NCBI GenBank assembly: GCA_001940855.1
Contig: MSGS01000059.1
Location: forward strand, 1 to 64,000
DNA from: Christensenellaceae bacterium Phil1
Lineage (GTDB): Bacteria > Bacillota > Clostridia > Christensenellales > CAG-138
Length of the DNA: 64,000 bases
Reading direction: 5' to 3'
How positions within the stretch are numbered: position 1 is the stretch's first letter; every line of letters starts with the position of its first letter. Below the pieces are notes generated by a model that saw only the letters and a list, made by a program, of their open reading frames with translations, made no database searches and had not been told where the DNA came from. Shown in pieces: positions 50,967 to 58,898 of the stretch. Made by a program: the position numbers and the translations under genes.

Positions 50967-52754
50967 TTATATTGCGCGGGTGTACTTGGCAAGCCATTCG
51001 CGCTCTTCCGCATCCATAAGCGGAGAAAGCGTATCGTACACAAAGCGATGGTATTCATTAAGCATATGCTTTTCGTCCGCGTTGAGAAGGTCGGGGTCAA
51101 TCGCGTCAAGGTCTATTGGCGCGCAGGTCAGCGTTTCAAAATACATGAACTGGCCGTATTCGTTCTTTTCGCCCTTGCGGCAGACAATAAGGTTCTCGGT
51201 ACGGATACCGTGGCTGCCTTCAATGTAAATGCCCGGCTCGTCGCTGGTTATCATGCCCTCTTCATATACGCAGGAATCCACGCGCTCCGGAACCACCTTC
51301 CAGCGGAAGCCGTTGGGGCCTTCGTGCACGTTAAGAAGATAGCCCACGCCGTGGCCTGTGCCGTGCTTATAATCAAGCCCTTCGTCCCATAACGGGCCGC
51401 GCGCAAGTATATCAAGGTTCAGCCCGCGGCAGCCATAGAGGAATTTGGCGTTCGCCAAGCGCAGCATGCTGCGCAGCACCAGCGCAAAATGCTTCTTTTC
51501 ATCCTCCGTCAGGGGGCCTACGGCTATGGTGCGGGTTATATCGGTGGTACCTTCGTAATACTGCCCGCCGCTGTCCACAAGCAGGAAGCCGTGCGGTTCA
51601 ACGGTAAGGTCGCTTTCCTTATTTGGGGCGTAATGCGGCAGGGCGGCATGCTCGCCATAGGCCGATATTGTGCCGAAGCTGAGGCCAAGGTTGCCGGGAG
51701 TTGCAAAACGCAGGGAGTTTATCTTTTCCGCGGCGGAAAGCTCTGTCATCTTCTCCTTGCCAATGGTGTCCTTTACCCAGCGCATGAAGCGCGTTACGGC
51801 AAGGCCGTCCTTTATATGCGCCTTGCGCATGTTCTCTATCTCAACGGGGTTCTTTATGGCCTTCTTGAGCTGTTCCGGGTTCACCTCGTCCACTATTATG
51901 GCCTTTTCGGAGAACTTTTCATAAAGCGCATAGTTCACCGCGGCAGAGCTGAGCAGAATGGCGTCGCCCTCGTCATAGCGGGCGGCGAAGGAATATATTT
52001 CGTTATACGGCAGCAGCGTAACGTTGAGCTGGCGCAGATATTCCTTCACGCAGTAATGGAACTTTGTTTCGTCCGCGAATATATAGGCCGCATCGCGCTC
52101 TATCACGGCATAGGACAGGAACACGGGGTTGCATTCAACATCCCCGCCGCGTAGATTGAACAGCCATGCGATATCGTCCAGCGTGCTCAAAACGTGCGCA
52201 TCGGCATCCTTTTCGGCAAGCACACGGCGTATGTCCGCAAGCTTATCCGCCGCGCTCACGCCAACGCTGTCCAGCCCCAGTACATATACCGGCGCGGAGG
52301 GCAGGGCGGGGCGATCCTTCCAAATTTCGCCGACAAGATCCATGTCCTCCTCAATGGTCATGTTCTTTGCGGCAAGCGTCTTTTCCATGCGCATTGCCGT
52401 TGCGGCGGATACCGTGCGCCCGTCCATGCCTATAACGGTGCCTTCGGGCAGGGAGGCAAGGTATTCCATGGTGGTAGGCACGCCCTCCTCACCCATCTTC
52501 ATAAGCTTTACGGGGGTACCCTTTATCTGCTCCTCAGCCTGAATGAAGTAGCGCCCGTCCACCCACAGCGCGGCTTCCGTCATGGTTACGATAAGCGTGC
52601 CTGCGGAGCCTGTGAAGCCGGTAAGATACTGGCGGGATTTGAAATACGGATTCACATATTCGGAAAGGTGGAAATCCGCCGTGGGAACATAATACGCGCC
52701 CACGCCCTTCCGCTGCATAAGCGCACGAAGGCTATTCAGTCTTTCGGCAATCAT
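50967..52754 (-). CDS. Xaa-Pro aminopeptidase (aminopeptidase P, M24B)
   Basis: Removes N-terminal residues that precede proline, in the cytoplasm. The 595-residue protein has two creatinase-type N-terminal domains (about 1-310) and a C-terminal pita-bread domain with metal ligands in LLVDSGGQYYEGTTDITRT (two Asp), HGTGHGVGYLLNVHEGP (His) and EPGIYIEGSHGIRTEN (Glu). This three-domain length is like the eukaryotic cytosolic XPNPEP1 form, longer than E. coli PepP (441). Its start overlaps the M42 stop by 4 bases (ATGA), so translation is coupled. Confidence 0.93.
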   Translation of the reverse strand: MIAERLNSLRALMQRKGVGAYYVPTADFHLSEYVNPYFKSRQYLTGFTGSAGTLIVTMTEAALWVDGRYFIQAEEQIKGTPVKLMKMGEEGVPTTMEYLASLPEGTVIGMDGRTVSAATAMRMEKTLAAKNMTIEEDMDLVGEIWKDRPALPSAPVYVLGLDSVGVSAADKLADIRRVLAEKDADAHVLSTLDDIAWLFNLRGGDVECNPVFLSYAVIERDAAYIFADETKFHYCVKEYLRQLNVTLLPYNEIYSFAARYDEGDAILLSSAAVNYALYEKFSEKAIIVDEVNPEQLKKAIKNPVEIENMRKAHIKDGLAVTRFMRWVKDTIGKEKMTELSAAEKINSLRFATPGNLGLSFGTISAYGEHAALPHYAPNKESDLTVEPHGFLLVDSGGQYYEGTTDITRTIAVGPLTEDEKKHFALVLRSMLRLANAKFLYGCRGLNLDILARGPLWDEGLDYKHGTGHGVGYLLNVHEGPNGFRWKVVPERVDSCVYEEGMITSDEPGIYIEGSHGIRTENLIVCRKGEKNEYGQFMYFETLTCAPIDLDAIDPDLLNADEKHMLNEYHRFVYDTLSPLMDAEEREWLAKYTRAI

Positions 52755-53755
52755 CTGCGCGGCAGCTCCTTCCTTTTAAGGCAGGCGCAGAGCAGCTTCA
52801 CGGCGTTGTCCACGTCCTTCATGTCCACGGTTTCAACGGGGGTGTGTATATAGCGGGTGGGGACGGATATGCAGCCGGAGAGTATTCCGCCGCGGGTGCG
52901 CTGTATGGCGCCGGTATCCGTGCCGCCTGCGCGAAGAACCTCGCGCTGATAGGGGATGCCGTCCTCCTCCGCCGCGGCTTCTATGAACGCACGCACAACG
53001 GGGGGAACTATAACGGAGCTGTCCATAACCTTTACCGTGGGGCCGCAGCCTAAGGACACCGCCATGCGGCTGCATTCGGGAATGTCGCCAACGCCGGTCA
53101 CGTCAAGGCTTATGTTAAGGTCGGGCTCTATGGCGTATGCAGCGGGGCTTCCGCCGCGGCAGCCGACTTCCTCCTGCACGGTGAACACGGCGTAAACGTC
53201 ATGCTCGCTCTTCATTTCCTTCATGGCCTCGGCCACTATTGCGCAGCATATCCTGTCGTCCATTGCGCCGCAGGCCGCGCGCTCGCCAAGCTCCACATAG
53301 TTGGTAACGTAAACGGCCATATCGCCTATGGCAACCTTCTTTTCGGCTTCCTCGCGGCTTGCGCAGCCAATGTCTATATACAGCTCGTTAAACGTTGCCT
53401 CATTCACGCCGTGCTTGGCGGTGTTTTCAAAATAGGTAACGCCCTTTATGCCGTTTTCGAACACCACTTCGCGCGCGGTGGCGATTATGGGATTCACGCC
53501 GCCCACGCGGGCAACGCGCAGGAAGCCCTTTTCATCTATTGCGACCACTATGAAGCCAATCTGGTCCATGTGCGCGCTGAGCATTATCTTCTTTCCGCTT
53601 GTGCCGCGCTTGTGGGCGATAAGGTTGCCCATGGTATCGCGGTATACCTCGTCCGCATAGGGGGCGACATATTGCTTTATAGTCTCGGCAGCCTTATCCT
53701 CGCGTCCGGAGGGGCCGTATGCGCCGAGTATGTTTTTTATCATAGTTGTATCCAT
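52751..53755 (-). CDS. M42-family aminopeptidase, copy 3
   Basis: A 334-residue dinuclear metallo-aminopeptidase (TET/FrvX family). Conserved parts: LSAHMDQIGFIV (metal His and catalytic Asp), ACGAMDDRICCAI (bridging Asp), VFTVQEEVGCRGGSPAA (catalytic Glu pair) and the C-terminal GGTDTGAIQ...PTRYIHTPVE (last metal His). A small PDZ-like insertion domain lies at about 70-165. Such enzymes assemble as dodecameric tetrahedra and trim peptides. GAGGTG precedes the ATG. It starts 3 bases after copy 2 and overlaps aminopeptidase P. Confidence 0.93.
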   Translation of the reverse strand: MDTTMIKNILGAYGPSGREDKAAETIKQYVAPYADEVYRDTMGNLIAHKRGTSGKKIMLSAHMDQIGFIVVAIDEKGFLRVARVGGVNPIIATAREVVFENGIKGVTYFENTAKHGVNEATFNELYIDIGCASREEAEKKVAIGDMAVYVTNYVELGERAACGAMDDRICCAIVAEAMKEMKSEHDVYAVFTVQEEVGCRGGSPAAYAIEPDLNISLDVTGVGDIPECSRMAVSLGCGPTVKVMDSSVIVPPVVRAFIEAAAEEDGIPYQREVLRAGGTDTGAIQRTRGGILSGCISVPTRYIHTPVETVDMKDVDNAVKLLCACLKRKELPRR

Positions 53756-53758
53756 AAA

Positions 53759-54781
53759 TCAAAGCACCTCGTTGAATTTTTTGTTCTTTAGGAAAGCGTC
53801 CGCCAATGCGTATGCGCCCATGATATCGTCTATATCGGCAATGCTGGCGGGGGAATGGATATAGCGGCACGGCACGGAGATGCAGCCGGTTTTGCAGCCG
53901 GCGCGCATACGCTGCGCGGGGCCTTGGTCGTTCGCGCCGGTGGTGCCCTGCCTGGGCTGCCACTTTATGCCCGCAGTGTTGGCGGTTTCGGTAAGCGCCT
54001 TGAACATATCGGGCGAAACTATGGTTGCGTTATCCATGAAGGATATTGCCAGGCCGTGGCTCATCTTTGTAACGAAGCCAACGTTTTTGACCTCCGGCAT
54101 ATCGTTTGCGGTGGTGCCCTCAAGCACTATCACAACATCCGGCGCAACGCTGTACGCCGCGGCATACATTCCGCGCAGGCCTACTTCTTCCTGAACGGTG
54201 AACACGCCGTAAAAATCGCACTCATAATCGTTGGCTAAAAGCTGCATCAGTATTGCGCAGCCCACGCGGTCGTCCAGCGCCTTGCCAAGCACGCGCTTTT
54301 CGCCAAGGCGCTTGAATTTGGTGGCAAAGCCTATCCTGTCGCCCGGCTTAACGTATTTCAGGGCGTCGTCCTTGTCCTTTGCGCCAATGTCAACAAAAAG
54401 CTCGCTGTGGCCAAGCACGGTTTTGCGATCCGCCGCGGTTTGAAGATGAATGGCCTTTGCGCCTATAACGCCTTCTATCATTTCGTCGCCCACAAGCACG
54501 CGCTTGGATACCACAACGCGGGAATCTATGCCGCGCTGGCCGTAGGCTATAAGGCCGTTGTCAAGCGCGCCTATAACTATCATGCCCACCTCGTCCATGT
54601 GCGCGGCTACCATTACCTTGGGCCCTTTTCCGGCCTTATGCACGATTAGGTTGCCCATGGCGTCGGTTTTCATATCAAGGCCGTCTATATTGGCAAGCTC
54701 GGCCTTTATATAGCGGCGCACGCGGCCCTCATCGCCGCTTACGCCAATCAAGTTGGAAAGTTCTTCTAATCGTCTAAGCAT
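53759..54781 (-). CDS. M42-family aminopeptidase, copy 2
   Basis: A 340-residue M42 protein with VAAHMDEVGMIV, GKALDDRVGCAIL, VFTVQEEVGLRGMYAAA and PCRYIHSPAS, all metal and catalytic residues present. It is closest to copy 3 in layout but differs clearly in sequence, so substrate preference probably differs (some paralogues prefer acidic, others basic or hydrophobic N-termini). The ATG at 54781 has GGGAGGAAAAG upstream; an earlier in-frame ATG at 54796 lies too near. It overlaps the end of copy 1 by 16 bases. Confidence 0.93.
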   Translation of the reverse strand: MLRRLEELSNLIGVSGDEGRVRRYIKAELANIDGLDMKTDAMGNLIVHKAGKGPKVMVAAHMDEVGMIVIGALDNGLIAYGQRGIDSRVVVSKRVLVGDEMIEGVIGAKAIHLQTAADRKTVLGHSELFVDIGAKDKDDALKYVKPGDRIGFATKFKRLGEKRVLGKALDDRVGCAILMQLLANDYECDFYGVFTVQEEVGLRGMYAAAYSVAPDVVIVLEGTTANDMPEVKNVGFVTKMSHGLAISFMDNATIVSPDMFKALTETANTAGIKWQPRQGTTGANDQGPAQRMRAGCKTGCISVPCRYIHSPASIADIDDIMGAYALADAFLKNKKFNEVL

Positions 54782-55809
54782 AGCTTTTCCTCCCAATCTG
54801 CGCCGATGTTCTGGGCAAAGCGGGCAATTACCTTGGCGCAGTTTTTAAGCGTGGTGAGCGATATTTCCTCTACGCTCGTATGCATATACCTGAGCGGCAG
54901 CGAAATAAGACCCGTCGCCACGCCGCCCATCTGTATCTGGGTATCCCATGCGTCGGTTCCCGTATGCGCGGGGGCAACGTCGTAATCCCAGGGGATGTTC
55001 TGCTCGTCCGCGGCCTCGGTTATCATTTTGAACATCTTGGGGTGTATGTTCGGGCCGCAGGTTATGGAAACCTTGGTTATGTCTATTGCGTCAAACGGCT
55101 TCACGCCGGGTGTGGGCGCATGGCAAACGTCCATGGCTATTGCCATATCGGGCTTGGCGTTCCATACGCTGGCGCGCGCGCCGCCGCCGCATTCTTCCTG
55201 CACGGTGGCGCAGAATATGACCTGGCAGTCCAGCTTGGATTTTTTAAGTATATCCATGGCCTCGAGCATAACGGTTATGCAGGCGCGGTCATCGAAAGTT
55301 TTGCCGGCAACTATGTTGTTCTTCAGCTTCATCGGCGGCAGCAGCGCGAACGTTACATTGTCGCCCACGCGCACAAGCTCGTTCACTTCAGCTGCATCAA
55401 GGCCGGTATCGCACACCATATCGTCTATCGAATAGGGCTTTGTATTGTCGCCTGATTGCTGAAGGTGCGGCGGAATTGCGCCCATAACGGCATTGAGCAC
55501 CCTTTTGCCGTGCACCAGTACCTCGCTACCGGGCAGCACCCGCGGGTCAACGCCCGCAACGGAGCGTATGCGGAGCAAGCCGTCCTCCTCAATATCGGTC
55601 ACCATCATGCCGACTTCGTCCATATGCGCCTGCACCAGCAGCACGGGGCCGTGGTCGCCTATATGCGCATAGGTGTTGCCCATTGGATCGATGAATATAT
55701 CGTCCGTATAGGCTTTGTAATATCCCTTGACAACCTCGGACACGGCAACCTCATTGCCGGTTACGCCCGGGGTGGTGGTCAAAGCGGATAGCGCCTCAAA
55801 TACATCCAT
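54766..55809 (-). CDS. M42-family aminopeptidase, copy 1
   Basis: A 347-residue M42 protein: VQAHMDEVGMMV, AGKTFDDRACITVM, FCATVQEECGGGARASVW and LPLRYMHTSVEEI hold the metal and catalytic residues. It is the most diverged of the three (EECGG instead of EEVG), and has the PDZ-like insertion with GAIPPHLQQSGDN. AAGGAGACACGC precedes the ATG. It is the third gene of the minus-strand peptidase run, 47 bases after the M19 dipeptidase. Confidence 0.93.
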   Translation of the reverse strand: MDVFEALSALTTTPGVTGNEVAVSEVVKGYYKAYTDDIFIDPMGNTYAHIGDHGPVLLVQAHMDEVGMMVTDIEEDGLLRIRSVAGVDPRVLPGSEVLVHGKRVLNAVMGAIPPHLQQSGDNTKPYSIDDMVCDTGLDAAEVNELVRVGDNVTFALLPPMKLKNNIVAGKTFDDRACITVMLEAMDILKKSKLDCQVIFCATVQEECGGGARASVWNAKPDMAIAMDVCHAPTPGVKPFDAIDITKVSITCGPNIHPKMFKMITEAADEQNIPWDYDVAPAHTGTDAWDTQIQMGGVATGLISLPLRYMHTSVEEISLTTLKNCAKVIARFAQNIGADWEEKLCLDD

Positions 55810-55856
55810 AAGCGTGTCTCCTTCTATTATAATATATATCTTTCAAACTCTTCGGT

Positions 55857-56828
55857 TTAACCAACGGTGTCCTTAATTACCCTTAGCGCGTTAAGATGGG
55901 TTATCTTATCCACCTCGTCCGCGGTGAAGCAGCGGTTCAGCGCCTCCTCTATCATGCCAAGGCCCTCTACCCCGCCGAATTCAAGCGTGCTGCTTATGCC
56001 GTCAAAATCGCTGCCGAGCGCAACTATGTCCACGCCCGCCTTATCGGCCATGTAACGCGCATGGCGCGCTATATCGGCGCAGTAGGTATAGCGGGTCTTG
56101 TCCACAAGGAAATCGGCAGCGTAGTTGAGTCCGACCATGCCGCCCTTATCCGCAACGGCGCGCAGCATATCGTCCGTAAGGTTGCGCATAACGGGGCAAA
56201 GCTCCCTTGCGTTGGAATGGGAGGCGACGAAGGGCTTTGTGGAGTATTTTACAACGTCCCAGAAGCCGCCGTCGCTGAGATGCGCGGTGTCTATTATAAT
56301 GCCAAGCTCGTTCATGCGCCTTACGGTCTCTATACCGAAGGGCTTAAGCCCCGCATCGGGCTCAAGGCAGTTGGGGTAGCCGAGCGTGTTTTCCTGATTA
56401 TGGGTAAGGGTTATAAGCCTTACGCCGCGGCGGTACATTTCGTCCAGCCGCTCTATTTTGCCGTTAAGCGGTTCGCCGTTTTCAATCGTCATCATGGAGG
56501 ACATTATGCCGTCCGCCATGTTCTTTTCAATGTCCGCATATTTACCGACGGGGCGGATAAGGTCCGTGTTGGCGGCTATCTGACGGTCGTAGCAATCGGC
56601 TGCATCGTTGAAGAAATCCCACTCGTCGGCTTCGCCGGTGGTGCTTGCTATCCGCTTCATGGGCGGGATATACAGCGCAAAGCATTGCAGCAGGCAGCCC
56701 GCCTCCTTCATACGAAGCAGGTCAAGCATGCCGGTGGGGTTGGAGCGCAGGTTTTTGCTGTCCTCGTTCCCCATGACCTCGCATACTACGGTATCACAGT
56801 GCAGGTCTATAAAACGCATTTTGTTCAT
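55857..56828 (-). CDS. Membrane dipeptidase-like M19 peptidase
   Basis: A 323-residue TIM-barrel metallodipeptidase of family M19. It begins FIDLHCDTVV (zinc His and Asp), has MMTIENGEPL (bridging Glu), LTHNQENTLGYPN, and ends the barrel with VASHSNAREL (zinc His) and ALGSDFDGISSTLEFGG (catalytic Asp). These enzymes cleave dipeptides, often with a D-residue at the C-terminus. There is no signal peptide, so it is cytoplasmic despite the family name. GGAGG lies 8 bases before the ATG, which overlaps the context of the preceding amidase stop. Confidence 0.93.
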   Translation of the reverse strand: MNKMRFIDLHCDTVVCEVMGNEDSKNLRSNPTGMLDLLRMKEAGCLLQCFALYIPPMKRIASTTGEADEWDFFNDAADCYDRQIAANTDLIRPVGKYADIEKNMADGIMSSMMTIENGEPLNGKIERLDEMYRRGVRLITLTHNQENTLGYPNCLEPDAGLKPFGIETVRRMNELGIIIDTAHLSDGGFWDVVKYSTKPFVASHSNARELCPVMRNLTDDMLRAVADKGGMVGLNYAADFLVDKTRYTYCADIARHARYMADKAGVDIVALGSDFDGISSTLEFGGVEGLGMIEEALNRCFTADEVDKITHLNALRVIKDTVG

Positions 56829-57398
56829 TTATTTATCCTCCGTTTCCCGCGCAACTGCCGCGCGAAAATCATCCATGGTTTTGTTGTGGAATTTCCACCA
56901 ATGCTCGGGATCGTGATGCCCGCTTGCCGTGCCGCGAAGGAACCCCTCGTGATGGCTTACTATTTCGTTTATCTCGATAGTGGGGTACTGACGGATAAGG
57001 TAAGCGCAAAGCTGCACGGCGTTGCTCCATAGCCTGTCGAAATACGGCTGAAAACGCGCCGTGTCGTAATCCGCAACATCAAAATCAGCGGTGTATATCA
57101 TGCCCGCCGGTTCGCACAGCTCAATGCCTATATGGTCGTTGTTATCCGTGCCGCCCGCATGCCAGCCGCGCATTGTCCAGGGCAGATACTGCATAACGAT
57201 TTCGTCGTCCGCAAATGCATGCACGCAGACCTCGCGCCCGCCCTGCTCGCTTGCGCTCTTGTTCCACAGCTCGTACCATACGCCCGCCCGCATGCCGGGT
57301 TCGGCGGTGCTGTGTATGGTTATGCCGCGGGGGGTTATGGTGCGCCCTGCTTTATAGCAGTCGTTTTCGCTCATCAGCTTGGTAATGATGTTCAGCAT
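56829..57398 (-). CDS. N-acetylmuramoyl-L-alanine amidase (Amidase_2)
   Basis: A 189-residue zinc amidase with the T7 lysozyme/PGRP fold. ITIHSTAEP (zinc His29), WTMRGWHAGGTDNNDHIGIELCEP, and the C-terminal HHEGF...SGHHDPEHWW (second zinc His and catalytic region) are present. It cuts the bond between N-acetylmuramic acid and the stem peptide. It has no signal peptide or binding domain, like phage endolysin catalytic domains and spore-associated amidases. It heads the seven-gene peptidase run; a role in recycling murein peptides would suit the following dipeptidase. GGAGGAAATATG shows close start spacing. Confidence 0.9.
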   Translation of the reverse strand: MLNIITKLMSENDCYKAGRTITPRGITIHSTAEPGMRAGVWYELWNKSASEQGGREVCVHAFADDEIVMQYLPWTMRGWHAGGTDNNDHIGIELCEPAGMIYTADFDVADYDTARFQPYFDRLWSNAVQLCAYLIRQYPTIEINEIVSHHEGFLRGTASGHHDPEHWWKFHNKTMDDFRAAVARETEDK

Positions 57399-57508
57399 AT
57401 TTCCTCCGTCTAATATAAAATGGGTATCTGCGCGATCCGAATCGATTATACTACATATTTCATAAGAAGAAAAGTATCTTAAAGCGTATATGTCCGCGCT
57501 GAAAGCAA

Positions 57509-57537
57509 TGGAAAAGCAAACAAATATATGATATAAT
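57509..57537 (+). promoter_or_regulatory. Promoter with transcription start at the ATG of the DMT gene
   Basis: TGGAAA (57509-57514), 17-base spacer, TATAAT (57532-57537) with TGA before it as an extended -10. The expected start of transcription, about 7 bases on, falls at or beside the ATG at 57544. Confidence 0.7.
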
Positions 57538-57543
57538 CAGCGC

Positions 57544-58473
57544 ATGAACAGGAAACAGATACAAAGTAACTTGATGTTGGTATTGGTTGCGCTCATTTGG
57601 GGCACGGCTTTCGTGTTCCAGGCAATGGGCGGCGACTCCATGAGCGCGTATGCATTCAATGCGCTCAGGTCACTTGCGGCGGGTATTGCGCTGCTGCCGC
57701 TTATTGCGTTCAATAACGCCAAGCAGAAGAAAAGCGGCCGTGCGGCCGAAGCTTACCCAAAGGACAGGCGCACGCTTATAGTGGGCGGCATTGTTGTGGG
57801 CGCGGCGCTTGCGGTGGCAAGCGCATTGCAGCAGCTTGGCATAGGGTTCACCACGGTGGGCAAGGCGGGCTTTATAACGGCAATGTACATAGTATTCGTG
57901 CCGGTGTTCGGAATATTCCAGCGGCGCAGGCTGCCCGTTACGGTATGGATAAGCGTGGCGCTGGGCGTGGTTGGGCTTTATTTCCTATCGATGAACGGCA
58001 GCTTCACGCTGCAAAAGGGCGATGCGCTGATACTCTGCTGCGCGTTCGGCTACACCGCGCACATACTGCTGATAGACCATTTTTCACCCAAGGTTGACGG
58101 CATTAAGATGAGCTGCATACAGTTTTTCGTATGCGCTGCGCTTTCGGCCGTGTTCATGCTGATAGACGGCAGCGTACCCACATGGCAGGCCATAGGGGAA
58201 GCGATAATACCCATTCTTTATACGGGCGTAATGTCCAGCGGCGTGGGCTACACGCTGCAGATAATTGCCCAGAAGAACACCGAGCCTGCGGTGGCGTCGC
58301 TGCTGATGAGCCTTGAAAGCGTGTTTGCGGCGCTGGCGGGCTGGGTGCTGCTGAACCAGAAATTCTCCGGCCGCGAAATGCTGGGCTGCGCGATAATGTT
58401 TGCGGCGATAGTGCTGGCGCAGCTTCCCGACCTTATTGCGGCGGCAAGGAAGAAAAAGGGCAAGGCCGCGTAG
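57544..58473 (+). CDS. EamA/DMT-superfamily transporter
   Basis: A 309-residue membrane protein with ten predicted helices in two EamA repeats (first about 7-140, LMLVLVALIWGTAFVFQAMG; second about 155-300, ALILCCAFGYTAHILLI and ASLLMSLESVFAALAGWVLL). Family members export amino acids or metabolites; the substrate is unknown. Length is typical. The start has no ribosome site, and the -10 box lies only 6 bases upstream, so the mRNA is probably leaderless. A terminator follows the gene. Confidence 0.9.
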   Translation: MNRKQIQSNLMLVLVALIWGTAFVFQAMGGDSMSAYAFNALRSLAAGIALLPLIAFNNAKQKKSGRAAEAYPKDRRTLIVGGIVVGAALAVASALQQLGIGFTTVGKAGFITAMYIVFVPVFGIFQRRRLPVTVWISVALGVVGLYFLSMNGSFTLQKGDALILCCAFGYTAHILLIDHFSPKVDGIKMSCIQFFVCAALSAVFMLIDGSVPTWQAIGEAIIPILYTGVMSSGVGYTLQIIAQKNTEPAVASLLMSLESVFAALAGWVLLNQKFSGREMLGCAIMFAAIVLAQLPDLIAAARKKKGKAA

Positions 58474-58527
58474 GAGGAGCAGCACATAATTTCGGCCAAA
58501 TCCCAGTCAATTCATCATCGCTTAATG

Positions 58528-58557
58528 AACCTCCCTAATAGAATAGGGGAGGTTTTT
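58528..58557 (+). terminator. Terminator after the DMT gene
   Basis: AACCTCCC, 11-base loop, GGGAGGTT followed by TTTGG with T run 58553-58557. Confidence 0.75.
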
Positions 58558-58569
58558 GGTATTGCGCCG

Positions 58570-58790
58570 CCAACCCTAAAAAGCTGTCCCCGCGGGCGGG
58601 AAAGTGGCTGCGAATGAAATGAGCAGACGGAGGGGTTAAAAAGAAGCTTGCAGTTCTTTGTCTGTTTCAACCCCTCAGTCGCCTGACGGCGTCAGCTCCC
58701 CGTCCGGGGAGCCTTTTGGACTCCCTCAGTCAAACCTTCGGTTTGCCAGCTCCCTCTAAGAGGGAGCCTTTTGGCAATGTACGCGCTCGG
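58570..58790. repeat. Repeat island III
   Basis: Part of the 425-base gap between the DMT gene and the KamC-like gene. Holds a GACGGAGGGGTT end (58625-58636), a 50-base stretch resembling 31022-31070, two AACCCCTCAGTC or CTCCCTCAGTC starts, and two hairpins (AGCTCCCCGTCCGGGGAGCC at about 58693-58712, and AGCTCCCTCTAAGAGGGAGC at about 58748-58767), both followed by TTTTGG. Same family as islands I and II. After it, ACCTCCCTATAAAGAGAGGT near 58844-58863 is a hairpin that may end the minus-strand KamC-like gene. Confidence 0.8.
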
Positions 58791-58898
58791 GGGCGATAGT
58801 GTGTAAAATAGGTTAGGTGGGATTAACCGTGCGGCGCAAAAAAACCTCCCTATAAAGAGAGGTTGCAATAAGCATTAGCGAATCGGCGGATGGGGGAT

